64,000 bases of DNA from Ustilago trichophora (lineage: Eukaryota; Basidiomycota; Ustilaginomycetes; Ustilaginales; Ustilaginaceae). The translations under genes and the position numbers were made by a program. The stretch is from positions 186,001 to 250,000 of the forward strand of contig OOIN01000043.1 in NCBI GenBank assembly GCA_900323505.1, written 5' to 3'. The notes under the pieces were generated by a model. It made no database searches and was not told where the DNA came from. It worked only from the letters and a program-made list of their open reading frames with translations. This document shows positions 21,833 to 32,474 of this stretch, one piece after another (the first letter of the stretch is position 1; each line of letters opens with the position of its first letter).

Positions 21833-24800
21833 ATGAGCTCCGATCCAGTACCGTCTCTCGCGCTACCAGCGCCAGCTTCCACAGCAACTGCAACTGCACC
21901 TGCATCGACCTTGACAGCTCCTCAATTGGCAAAAGCAGCATCAACAGAGCAGCAGCAGCAACCACCACCACCAGCTACGCCGCAGAAACCAACACAAATG
22001 GCCCAACAACAACATGTCACGGCGAACCATCCAGCATCAATAGCAGCAGCGGCTACAGTTGCTCTCTCCGCGACATTGCTCGATCCAAACGAGTGGAATG
22101 CCCTTGCATCCACCAGCATGGTGACACTCGACGACCTCAGGACAGCGTTCTTGGAGCAACGGCAACAACAGTTGAAAGACTTGGAGAGAACACATCGCGA
22201 GTCATTGCGCGAGATGCTTTTCATGTCGGAGAGTTTCGACAAGGCCGATGTTGCAGGAAGTCCTTGGAAGTTAGGACAGAGCATGGAAGTGGCGGAGGAT
22301 GATTCGCGACAAGATGTGAAGGCTTTCCTGACCAACCATCGCTTGTCGCTCGACAATCAGACGTCCATCAAAGACTACGTGTTGGAACAGCCAAAGGCGA
22401 TTCGAGAGATCGTTTCGCGGGAGCTCAAAACAGGACCAGTTGAGCTTGCACCTCCACCTACACCGACCAGTGCAACAGCGCCGTCCGCCGCGGATTCTCA
22501 ACGCGACCGTGACCGCCAAAAAGAGCTGGAACAGAGCAACAAGGCGGCTTCGCATCGTAGCCAGGCGGTTGCGCGTGCTGCTGCTGCAGTCCAGGCTCGT
22601 GCCATCGCTGAAGGTGTAGCAAAGATCAAGCCTCTCACCATCACAGCTGCTGAGAGCCAAGGCGTTCGCGTGGCTCCTCTTCAACCTGGTCAGGTGCCCA
22701 GTTTTGTCATCGAATCGACTACGCCCATTGCGCCTATCGTACACGGCGCCGGTCCATCTACTGCAAGTGCAGTCGAACCAAGCGCAGCAAAGACCGACCT
22801 GCCAACTGCATCATCGGGTGATGTCAACGCCGAGTCTGCAACGCCGGCTGTCAAGGTCGAATCGCCGGGCAAGACCGATTCATCCCCGTCAAAGGCTCCC
22901 AACGCGCTCGACAAGGCAGTGTCGCCAGTACCGGGTCTCGCTCGCAATGCTACAGCGCAATCTGCAGGTCTCCGCATTCCACCCTCGCCCATGGTCGTGC
23001 CCACGATCCCCGACATCATCGCAGCACCACCTCTCCATCCAACTCTACAGGTGCTCGCACCAAATCCGCTTTCCGTAACCTACGCCGCATCGCTTCGACC
23101 TCTTCCGCCTGACCCGACTCGACGCATCACGGGAGTTGGTGTCGGTGGTGGTGCCATCCATCACCGTAGTGGAAGAAAGATCTCGAGCCTGTCTAACCAT
23201 TCCAACGTCAACTCGTATTCGAGCATCGCAGCAGCCAAGATCGGACCTGCCGGCTCTGGTCAAGCCGATCTGTACCGATGGTACGTCCGTGCGAGAGCAT
23301 CGCCAGGAGCGGGTATGGTAGGCAAAGCAGACAAGTGCCTGATGACAAGCGACTGGAAGGTAGCTTTCAACGAGCAGCGCTTTGTTCGTGCCATGGCTAG
23401 GATCGAAAAGCTCAAGGCGCAGGGGGAATGGAGTTTTCGACAACCCAAAAAGCAAAAGGGTCCTGTTGTTCGCAAAGCGCACTGGGATCATCTGCTGGAG
23501 GAGATGAAGTGGCTTCAGACCGACTTTCGCGAGGAGAGACGATGGAAGATGACTGTTGCATTCCACCTTGCGCATGAAGTCGCCGCATGGCACCGGGCAC
23601 GTACGGCTGCCGAGCGTGCTGCTTTCTGCGTGTCGGTGCAGCGACCCTACCGCCGCAGGACTGTCTCGGATAACGTTGAGCAACAGCCTTCCACTCAAGA
23701 CTCTACAGACGACGTTGGACGGTCAACAGCAGAGCATGAAGCTGCCATGGAGGCCGAAGCTGACGAAGAGATGCCTGAAATTGCGCCATCCAAACGGGTG
23801 CAGGACGACGGGCCATCTGCCTCGGATTCAAAGACCGAAGCCGCAGTCGTCAAGGCATGCGACGATGGTGATGTGACGATGGAAGGAGACGAGGATGCAG
23901 ATGCAGCAGTGACAAAGGCAGTCGAAGATGCGCTAGAGACTACCAACGAGGCGGCCAGCGCACGTGCGGAGGAAATGGATGCAGACGGAGAAGACGACGA
24001 TGTAGATGCGGACGCAGACGATGTTGAAGCCGCTACTGCTGCGCTGGTTTCAGGTGAACCAGCCAAGCCGCCACAGGTCGAAGTCGTTAGAGAGCCCTTG
24101 GCTCAGCCCGAGCCCATGCCGACCCTCAGCGCTGGATCTCAGCCTACAGCGACATCCGCGACACCTGCAGATCTAGCTAACAAAGAGGCTCAAACCTCTG
24201 ACGGCAAGCTTACCAATGCTCTGCGTCCAGAGCCAAAAGACGCCGAGTCGACGCTCACAGCCGAGCTGCCGCCGCAGCTGCTTGCGACGCTTCGAGCGCC
24301 CATCTTCTCGACCAACGTCACCACCACGGTCGTGTCGCCGGCAGCACTACTCGAATCATTGGACCCTGAGGCCGCGGCAGCTCTGCTCGGCATCGAAGTG
24401 GGTGATCTGTCCAATGCTGCCGACTTGCTCGAGCCTGGGTCCCTCTCTTTCAGCAAGATGTTCCCTGAGCTGCCCTTGTACGGAGGTGTCTCGCTTCCCG
24501 ATCCCAGCAGCAAGAGCGACCGACGATGGGATGAGGGCAGCTTGAACCAGCCCCCTCGCTTGACGCATGTGACCAAGCTGCTAGATTCGCGACCTTTGCT
24601 GGTCAGCACACTCGAGCCATCGAAGAACCGCGCCAACGGTCGATGGCTGCCAGACAGCGATTGGGTCGTGGCTGCTGAACAGTCGGACCCGCTGCGTGGT
24701 GTGACGGATGGTGCTGATGCAGGCTTACCGCCAATGCCTGGCTCTCTCCTCTTTGCTCGCAAGAGCAACCGTGCTGCCAAGGAGACGAACAATCCGGCAT

Positions 24801-26806
24801 CAACCAACCCTGCCGAGCCTGCTCAGCCGGGTGCCAGAGCAGCATTGTTCATGTGGACGCCAGACGAGGATAACTACCTCATGACGCTCGCCAAGCAGTA
24901 CCACAACAACTGGTCTCTTGTCGCCGACTTGTTCAATTCGACCCGTCTCAACACTGCAACAGACAAACGCGAGCCTTGGGACTGCTACGATCGATGCCGA
25001 CGTATTCAGCAGGCTGCAGAAGAAGGCAAGCCGCCTCCCGGTCCGCCACAACTGCCCCCCGCTGCAGCAGAAGCCGACAAGGATAAGGACAAGAAGGGCG
25101 ACGGCAAGGACGCTGGGGATGCCTCGGCCTCCAAGCGCGACAAGCTGAGCAAGAAGTTGGGTTCCAAGTACGATGGCTCAAAGAGGAAGCTTCGCCGCAG
25201 CAATCTGATGGAGGTGATGCGTAAATCTGCCAAGCGCCGCGAAGCCAGCAAGCAGGCACAGCAGACGCAGCAGACCAAGAAGGTCAACCTCAACACGCAC
25301 GAGACGCACGCTCAGATCAAAGCTGGACCCGCCATCACGCCACAGTCGCTCAGCGCTCTCAAGGCGGAACGCGACCAAGCTGCGCTGCGTCAGTACTACG
25401 AGCAGCAGCGCGCCCAGCTGGCCTACCAGCAACAGCAACAGCAGCAACAACGCCTTCTCGCTCAGCAAGCGCAGGCTCAGCGCATGGCTCAGCAGCAAGC
25501 GGCAGGTGCTACTCCAGGACAGGCTGTTACAACTGCAACGCAGCCAGGCAAGCCTGTTGTCGCTGCTTCGGTTGCAGGCGCGGGTGGACCGGCTGCTTTG
25601 ACTCTGCCGCCAGGGAGTACACCTGGAATTCAGCCTGGACAGGCTGCGCAAGCACAGCAGAAAGTCGTGCCGGGCCAGGGACCAGCTCAGCAAGCTCCTC
25701 AGCAACAGCAGCAGCCGCAACAGGCTCAACCTCAGCAAGCAGCTCAGACGCAGCAGCAGCAACCAGCACAGCAGCAGCAGCAGCAGCAAGTGCAAGCGCA
25801 GTTGCAATCGCAATTTCAAGCCTCGCAAGCGGCCCAAATGCAGAACCTCTATGCCCAAATCCAGCAACAGCAGAGGCAGCAGCAGCAGCAAAATCAGCAG
25901 CTCGGACAGGCGGCCGCGGGGATGGGTCAAGTCCGACCAGCCGTTGGACCACTGACGCAGCAACAATTGGCAACACTGACCCCGCAACAGCAGCAGCAGT
26001 ACCACGCCCAACTTGCCGCGGCTACGGCAGCAGCTCAACAGCAGCAGCTTCGCAATCAGATGGCTGCCGTCGCTGCAGCCCAACAGGGAGCCCAAGCTGG
26101 CGCTGGTGGTGTCCAAGGGCTTCCTTTCCAGCTTCCCAACGCGCAAGCGCAGGCACAGTTCCAGCTCATGCAGCAGCAGCAACAACAGCAGCAACAACAG
26201 CAAAATGCAATGCAGCAACAGCAACAGCAACAACAACAGCAGAATCAGCCGAGACCACCAAACATGCAGGCTCAAGCACAAGCGGCCGCTTTGCAGATGT
26301 ATCAGCAGCAGCAACGTCAAGCTGCCCAAGTGCAGGCTCAGGCACAGATGCGTCCTCCTGCTCAGCAGCCACCTCAACAGCAGCAGCAGCAATATGGAGG
26401 AGTACGACCAGGAGGAAATACCTCTCTTGCCAATCGTCCCCCACCTGTTCCCACGGCGACGGGGCAGAAGCAAAGTCCTCAGCCTCCTCGTCCTCCCACG
26501 CCTTCGAACGGTGCCACTGGCAGCACAACTGGCGGGAACGCGGCTGGCTCTCCTTCAGGGATGCCTGCTACGATCCAAGCGCTACAGCAGCAACTTGCGA
26601 TTTCTTTGGCAACGTCGAACCTCTCCCCGGAACAGATCAACGGCTTGGCGATACAACTGTACAAACAGGCCCAACAACAACAATCGCAGGGTGGTCAGAT
26701 TAGACCAACCCCTCCTCCTAGCCAACAAGGCGCAACCGTAGCAAGACCTCCACAGCAAATCCTCAATCAGGCAATTCAAGCTCTTGCGGCGCAGAATCAG
26801 AAGAAC

Positions 26807-26838
<32 letters not shown>

Positions 26839-26914
26839 TGCGGGTGTGGCAGCTGGTGCAAAACAAGCTTCTGGTGTCGGTCAACCACGTCCACCTACTC
26901 CTAGACCTAGCTAG
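21833..26914 (+). CDS. EAF1: NuA4 histone acetyltransferase scaffold subunit Eaf1/Vid21
   Basis: Intronless, 1693 residues. An HSA domain lies around residues 545-615 (AHWDHLLEEMKWLQTDFREE, WKMTVAFHLAHEVAAW), preceded by a basic helix with RFVRAMARIEKLK. A SANT/Myb domain lies around 1006-1065 (FMWTPDEDNYLMTLAKQY, NNWSLVADLFNS, KREPWDCYDRCRRIQ). This HSA-then-SANT order without a helicase defines Eaf1/Vid21, the platform of the NuA4 complex, where HSA recruits actin/Arp4 and SANT contacts Tra1. Between the two is an acidic stretch. From about residue 1180 to the end the protein is dominated by polyglutamine encoded by CAG/CAA mixtures, typical of fungal Vid21 tails. The first ATG follows a pyrimidine-rich leader. 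A long Leu-rich frame on the opposite strand is the antisense of the glutamine codons. Confidence 0.93.
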
Positions 26915-27107
26915 TTGGAAGTTTTACGCTTGGGTTGGGTTGGGTTTTTGATGGGTTAGAGGAAGGATGATGGGACGGGGTTTTGTGATTTCGGTTTGTA
27001 AGATGTGTTTTTGATGTGTAGAAATCACACAAACAGCTCTGTTTAAACCTGTGGTTTGGGTCAAATCGTGATCAACCTCAAGAAGCATATGCGCTATCAT
27101 ACACCAA

Positions 27108-27153
<46 letters not shown>

Positions 27154-28706
27154 AAGAAAGAGAAAAACAACCGGCTGTTGAAGCCACAAAAAGAAAGAAA
27201 ATGGAGAGACGATGGCAAGAGTAAGCCCCGTTAAGTTACCCTTTTTTCAAAGGGCGACCGCATAACTATCAGCATATGACGAACAGGATCCGTGCATCAC
27301 TTGAACTTTTTGCGAGTCAAGTGGAATTTGTGTGTCACAACCATGTGGTTTTTGTAATGGTGAAATGGGTGCGTGAAGAAAAGGGGGGAAAAGGTTCGGT
27401 CTAGAAATGTTGGATCGAGCAGTATGCGTATATCTACCAATCCAAAGACGAAAAAAGAGGGATGGTGAATGAGGATTTGCTCATATCTTCGCAAATCCTC
27501 CCATCCTTCTGTAATGTGCAAACTGGAATTGGTGATATAGGATCGCATCCTAACCAACAAACACCTCCGAGGAGGTGGCTCTAGAACTCGCCGATCCATT
27601 CCTTCTCTCTCTACACGCCCATCACCACCACAAAGCGCAAACAGCAACGAAGACTACCCAACAGATAGGACATGCCGACTACAAACAATAAACTTCTCCC
27701 ACGAAGGACCGAAGTCTTCCAACAGGTTCTCCAGACATCTCCCCCCATCCGCGGTCAAACAACGCACACCTCGTCCCCATCACCTCCACTCCACCCATAA
27801 CGCACACCAGCCATGCAGAATACAAGGGGGGGAAGGCAAGACGGCCATCCAAGACAAATGACGCACCATTACGGCGACGCCCGCTTTCCTCTTGGAAGAT
27901 GGTCTCTAGTCATGCCGCTAAATCCCCTCCTCGTTCCCACGACAGCAAGGTGTGCAGGGTGTAATGAATGAGGTGAGAGGGAAAAAATTGTGGTCTAACG
28001 CAAATCAGAAGTTGTCCGTACTACCGATGTCGAAAAAAGAGTGTGCCTAGCTATGTATCCGTTGGTGAGTCTTCCATATATAAAGATGTGTCCGGGGACT
28101 TTCCCTACAGCATGTCCTCAAAGAGGAAAGGGCTGCAAAAAGAAAGGTTCCCCACAAAGGGGGGAATCTTGAGCGGTCCTTTGCTCGTCTCTCCAAAATG
28201 TAAAAGGGGGGGGCTAAGAGATGGTACTGTCACCAATGTGCAAAAAAGCACGGAGGAGGATTGCGCCATCAATGGAGTCTACGGGAGGTCGGTTGTTGAA
28301 ACTGAGCCTACGTAGGTGGTGCTACAGGGTAGCAGGGTGGTGCAGCTGCCTGGAAGAATGGTGAGCTGTCAGCTGTCCATCCTGCTAGGGAGGTGCTCCG
28401 TGTTTTGTCGTGTGTATAGTTGGAGGAAAGGAAGGAAGAGACAATGAGACGAGGCAAACTCTTTTTGGGAACAAGAAAAAAGTTCTCAGCACGCGACTGT
28501 GCAATTTTTTGGTTTTTGCGCTTCCGGCCGGATGGAAGGATTTACTGTACACCCGCACCCGCACTGGCGCATGGACGCTTTTCGACGCTGCTGTACTTTT
28601 TCTTGCCTAACATGCACGAAGGACACCTTTTGTAACACCTTCTCTCGACAACAAAGACATCACTTCTTCATCTTGATATCGAAGTACAACCCCTCATCTG
28701 CTCGTC
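26915..28706. other. Intergenic region with poly(A) tract
   Basis: EAF1 3' flank (T/G-rich), a 42-base A run, then about 1.5 kb of undistinguished sequence and the promoter of the next gene. One TACTGTA element is at 28543-28549, about 160 bases before the next start. Short frames at 28043-28315 and 27297-27647 show no recognisable features. Confidence 0.5.
27110..27151 (+). repeat. Poly(A) tract (A42)
   Basis: Uninterrupted run of 42 A followed by GAAAG repeats, about 200 bases past the EAF1 stop codon. No retroposed gene body or target-site duplication was noticed around it. Confidence 0.9.
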
Positions 28707-29924
28707 ATGCTCGCCAGATCAAGCGGGCGTCTGCTCGCGCAAACCTCCATCACAGTCACAGCTACCCGACCAACAATCAGGCTCGCTACCCCCTTCCTCA
28801 CTCGCAACCTCCTCACAGCTCGCAGCATCACATCCTCCCCCATCGCCCGCAACACCGTCGAACAGGATGATCCTGAAAAAGCCAACCACTTCCATCGCCT
28901 CGAATACATGCTTTCCGAGCCCTCAGAACCCAACCAAATTACACTGGTCTCCGAGCTGCAAGACGACCAAATCTCCTTCCTTCCGCTCGTCATCCGAGCC
29001 CACAACTTGTGGCAACCTCCACCCTCCGGCCTTCCCCTACCCCTCCGCGAGAATCCAAGTTTGCTTAAGGATCCAGCTACCGCCCATCTTTGCCCCGAAT
29101 TTCTGTACAACTCGTTCCACTTTCCCTCGCAGCGCCATCTGCAGCGGTTCCATCGGGAGCTGGTCTCGACGCTCCAGGGAAAGTTTAGAAAAGTGGAACC
29201 CGTGCTGTTGCTCGACCCCAGCTCAAAGACGCTGACGATCGGCCTGCCTTCGCATGTGGGCATCCAACCACCCTACCCAGCAAGGGAGAACGCGAATCAG
29301 GTCAAAGAGATGCTTGAGAAGTATCGGGCAGAGCAGACTTCGGAACAGGAGAAAAGAGATATTGCGAAAAAGATGCGCTCGTACGCCATCCCGCATGGCT
29401 TCAAGCACCACTGCCACGCAATTTCGTTTTACTTGTCCACTCTGTTTAACTCGGTGAGGAATGTCGCGGAAGAAGAGATTGGCTGGGTCAATTTTTCGAA
29501 TATGGGTACATTGGAGGGTTCGACACGGACAAGTGCAGGTGGTGAGGATGCAAGCTCAGCAGACGGTGTAGAGGAGAGCGTGCCCGTGGATGTAGGGTCG
29601 AACGCGACAAAGGGCATCGCGAAAAAGGCTTCCAAGGAGTGGAGACGAGACAGGCGCAACAAGCAGCCCAAAGGTGCGGCTAAGCCGACAGCGAAAAAGC
29701 AACAGAGTATGGCGGATAGGTTGAGGTCAGTCACTCCAAAGGTGGTCCAAGATGGCGTAGAGTTAAAAGCAGACGATCCGAGATTGCCCGAAGCAGGAAC
29801 TTTTGTTGCTCAGGATGGGGACAAGCACAAGGTGAGTGACGGGGTGGACACGCTCGAGGAGCATGTGCCATTCCCAAACCCAACGGCTGAAGAGATGGGC
29901 ATCAAGAAGCCTACCGAGACGTGA
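28707..29924 (+). CDS. Unrecognised protein with probable mitochondrial presequence
   Basis: Intronless, 405 residues. I do not recognise the family. The N-terminus (MLARSSGRLLAQTSITVTATRPTIR, continuing to about residue 50) is rich in Arg, Ser, Thr and Ala with no acidic residues, as in matrix-targeting presequences. A folded-looking part spans about 55-245, with FLPLVIRAHNLWQPPPSG, HLCPEFLYNSFHFPSQRHLQ, VEPVLLLDPSSKTLTIGLPS and KHHCHAISFYLSTLFNSV. The rest is polar, with a basic segment (KEWRRDRRNKQPKGAAKPTAKK). It could be a fungal-specific mitochondrial factor. The gene reality is supported by long uninterrupted coding with fungal-like codon use and a good start context after a C-rich leader. 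Confidence 0.8.
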   Translation: MLARSSGRLLAQTSITVTATRPTIRLATPFLTRNLLTARSITSSPIARNTVEQDDPEKANHFHRLEYMLSEPSEPNQITLVSELQDDQISFLPLVIRAHNLWQPPPSGLPLPLRENPSLLKDPATAHLCPEFLYNSFHFPSQRHLQRFHRELVSTLQGKFRKVEPVLLLDPSSKTLTIGLPSHVGIQPPYPARENANQVKEMLEKYRAEQTSEQEKRDIAKKMRSYAIPHGFKHHCHAISFYLSTLFNSVRNVAEEEIGWVNFSNMGTLEGSTRTSAGGEDASSADGVEESVPVDVGSNATKGIAKKASKEWRRDRRNKQPKGAAKPTAKKQQSMADRLRSVTPKVVQDGVELKADDPRLPEAGTFVAQDGDKHKVSDGVDTLEEHVPFPNPTAEEMGIKKPTET

Positions 29925-30293
29925 ACCGGTGCTCGGTGCTAATGATTTGTTTTTTGTCGTGCTGTCAATACCCGTATTTTGCTCTTCGACGTTTTGTGGT
30001 GATTGTGCTGATCGTCGACGTTGGGACGAGTGATTTGCCATGTGCGTTGTCCGCGGATGTTTACCAGCTGAGCTGCGAGCTGGAGTGTGTCAACTCCTCG
30101 AAGGATAGTACTGTACTGTACTGTACATATTGGGTTGATGTTGATGCAGCGGGAATTTTCTCGGTGAAATTCAGGGTCTTTTGAGATTTAGATGACCGCG
30201 TTTGTCATCTGCTGAGTTTTGAGCCTCGTCATGGCGTATCTTCTTCTCCTCCTTGTTGCCCTCATCTGACCTGCTCATCTGACCTGGTATTGC
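29925..30293 (+). promoter_or_regulatory. Intergenic region upstream of the Ngl2-like gene
   Basis: Contains a TAGTACTGTACTGTACTGTACA array at 30106-30127, one of the longest copies of the recurrent intergenic element, about 170-260 bases upstream of the alternative nuclease starts. Confidence 0.6.
30106..30127. repeat. TACTG tandem array
   Basis: Overlapping TACTGTA units at 30109-30125 flanked by TAG and CA. Same unit as the 12351 and 14321 arrays. Confidence 0.9.
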
Positions 30294-32120
30294 ATGCTGA
30301 TCAGAAACCTCCGTAGATCTGCACCGATCCGATCACTCTCAAATCATAACGTATATAGCTTTATTCGGCATCAAGAATCAGTCCGCACGATGACGGAATC
30401 TGCAAGTGCGCCCAGCGGCCCCTCCGCTGCTGCTGCTACCCCTGCACCAAAGAAAGGCAAGCAAAGCAACCGACCCTCGCCTGAAGAAATCGAAGCCAAA
30501 CGTCGTGAACGAGCAGCGAAAAGGGAGAAGGAAGCAGCCGAAAAAGCTGCCAAAGAGGCCGAACTCGCCGCAGCCATTGCTGCGAATGGCAAGATCCCCA
30601 ACGGTCACCTCGACGAGCGGGGCAACGTTCTCTTTGTCCCTCGAGACTGGGCTTCGGTCACCACCCCCTCTTCGCAAGACAGGCAAAAGATTCGCATTGT
30701 CAGCTGGAACATCCTCGCCCAAGGTTTGGTGCGAAGAACCCTCTTCCCCGGTTCAGACTGCCTCAAGTTCAAAGACCGATCGATTGGTCTCACCGCCGAG
30801 TTCTCGAGTCGAACAGGACACGGGTGGGATGTGGGCTGCTTCCAAGAAGTCGATCGAATGGACGTGCACGGAGAAACATTGGCAAAGGACGGCTTTAGCT
30901 ACGTGTACGAAAAGGGATACCGACAGAAGCAGCACGGATTGCTCGTAGCTTGGAGAACGGACCTGTTCGGAAACCGCCCACACAGTCAGCTTACGATCGA
31001 TCTCGACGCCGAAAGCGTAGCCCCACCAGGACAACCTGTTAGAACAGCTTGCTCGCGAGTTACCAGAAACGTTGGGCTGTTTGTGGCTCTGCGTGCAGCT
31101 AACAGGCCCGGGCTGATTGTGGCAACGACGCACCTGTTCTGGCATCCCATGCATGCGTACGAAAGGGCCAGGCAGTCAGGAATCCTGGTGAGGAGGTTGC
31201 AGGAGTTCAGAGAGGAGCTGGGCGAAGCGTGGAAAGATGCAGCGTGCATTCTTGCTGGTGATTTCAACGATCAGCCTCACTCTGCTACGTACCACCTTTT
31301 GACTGGTAAAGAGCTGACGCAGCATTGCTATGAAGAGGTGAAATCGTCGAGCGTGGTGCATAAGAGTATGGACGAGCGCAGGGAGAGAGGTGGCATGTCG
31401 AATGGTTTCGCTCCCGGAACGACTGAGCCCGTCCGCGATGCTCCTGTAAAGAAGGTGGAGAGCTCTGGTGCTCAGAAACAGGCGCAGGACGGAGCGCAGC
31501 AAGAATCCGGGGAGGAGAACGACGATGGGGAAGAGGCAGAAGATGCAGAAGAAGACGAAGAAGGTGAGGAAGGTGAAGAGGGAGGAGAAGCCGACGATCG
31601 AATGCTGAAAAACTGTCGTGCGGCTACGTCAAAAGATGCTTTGTTATCGATGGACGAATTGCTTCAGCTTCACGATGTCAGTCGGCCTCGCCCTGGCTCA
31701 TCCCCAACTCGATCCGACTCGAGCCAAGCTGCTGCGCAATCAGCACACTTGGGCTCAGCATACGCTCTGCACTATGGTCGTATCCAGGACCCATCTGAAG
31801 AGGGCAACTTCTTCGGTTCGCCAGCCCGAGGTCGAGAGCGATGGGATGACCCAGACTGGACACCAGAAACGCCCAACTGCCACACGGGGGACAGCACCGA
31901 GCCCATGTGGACCATCTTTTCCAGCCTATTCTCGCTCACTCTCGATTACATTTTTATGCTGCCAAAGCCCAAGCAGGGCGAGAGCGATGAGTCGGAACAG
32001 TATCCAACGGTGACGAGGCTGCTTAGGACGCACAAGACCGAAACTCTGCAACCGGGTGTGCCGAGAAAGGGCGTTTGTGCCTCGGATCACATTGCTATTG
32101 GTGCCGAGATCGAACTGTAA
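30294..32120 (+). CDS. Ngl2-type endonuclease/exonuclease/phosphatase-family RNA nuclease
   Basis: Intronless; 608 residues from ATG 30294 or 576 from ATG 30390. The EEP (Ccr4/Mg2+-dependent nuclease) domain begins with RIVSWNILAQ and continues with VGCFQEVDRMD (catalytic Glu), KQHGLLVAWRTDLF, TTHLFWHP, ILAGDFNDQPHS and, after a large acidic insert (Glu/Asp runs), the C-terminal SDHIAIGAE. The nearest known group is Ngl2/Ngl1, implicated in 5.8S rRNA 3' trimming and mitochondria-associated RNA turnover. A Lys/Arg/Ala-rich helix (EAKRRERAAKREKEAAEKAA) precedes the domain. The first ATG lies in a weak context and would add an Arg-rich, acid-poor 32-residue extension resembling a mitochondrial presequence; the second has A at -3. 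Two isoforms are possible. Confidence 0.88.
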   Translation: MLIRNLRRSAPIRSLSNHNVYSFIRHQESVRTMTESASAPSGPSAAAATPAPKKGKQSNRPSPEEIEAKRRERAAKREKEAAEKAAKEAELAAAIAANGKIPNGHLDERGNVLFVPRDWASVTTPSSQDRQKIRIVSWNILAQGLVRRTLFPGSDCLKFKDRSIGLTAEFSSRTGHGWDVGCFQEVDRMDVHGETLAKDGFSYVYEKGYRQKQHGLLVAWRTDLFGNRPHSQLTIDLDAESVAPPGQPVRTACSRVTRNVGLFVALRAANRPGLIVATTHLFWHPMHAYERARQSGILVRRLQEFREELGEAWKDAACILAGDFNDQPHSATYHLLTGKELTQHCYEEVKSSSVVHKSMDERRERGGMSNGFAPGTTEPVRDAPVKKVESSGAQKQAQDGAQQESGEENDDGEEAEDAEEDEEGEEGEEGGEADDRMLKNCRAATSKDALLSMDELLQLHDVSRPRPGSSPTRSDSSQAAAQSAHLGSAYALHYGRIQDPSEEGNFFGSPARGRERWDDPDWTPETPNCHTGDSTEPMWTIFSSLFSLTLDYIFMLPKPKQGESDESEQYPTVTRLLRTHKTETLQPGVPRKGVCASDHIAIGAEIEL

Positions 32121-32474
32121 CGATCATAATAGATGGAATAGAGTCGATACAATCACTGGGCTTCTCGAACAGCAACGGTGTGATTGTATGGTTGTGAAAA
32201 GACTTTCGGATGTGACGACGCTTTGTGTGTTGTTCTCTGCTGAAACGCGTGTGATGCTCCACTTTTCCGACGCACGCTTTGACGCAATCTTTTCAACGTC
32301 AAGGACCCTGAAGTCGCTCTCGAGCCAAGCGATTGTACTGTATACGCGCTACTGTATCTCGAACATCATCCATCTTGTTATGACGCCTCCATCACTTGCC
32401 CGACCATACCTTTAACGAGCTTCTTGGTTGGGAACGATTGACCTTCTGGTGTATTGGAGTCTCACTATGACGCG
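32121..32474 (+). promoter_or_regulatory. Spacer upstream of FIG4
   Basis: 354 bases between tandem genes. Two TACTGTA copies lie at 32336-32342 and 32350-32356, about 120-140 bases before the FIG4 start. Confidence 0.6.

Noticed and set aside
25178..26473. 431-codon Leu-rich frame on the minus strand
   Set aside because: Antisense of the CAG/CAA glutamine codons of EAF1.
27110..27151. Poly(A) run considered as the tail of a retroposed gene or LINE element
   Set aside because: No element body, reverse-transcriptase frame or flanking duplication seen upstream.
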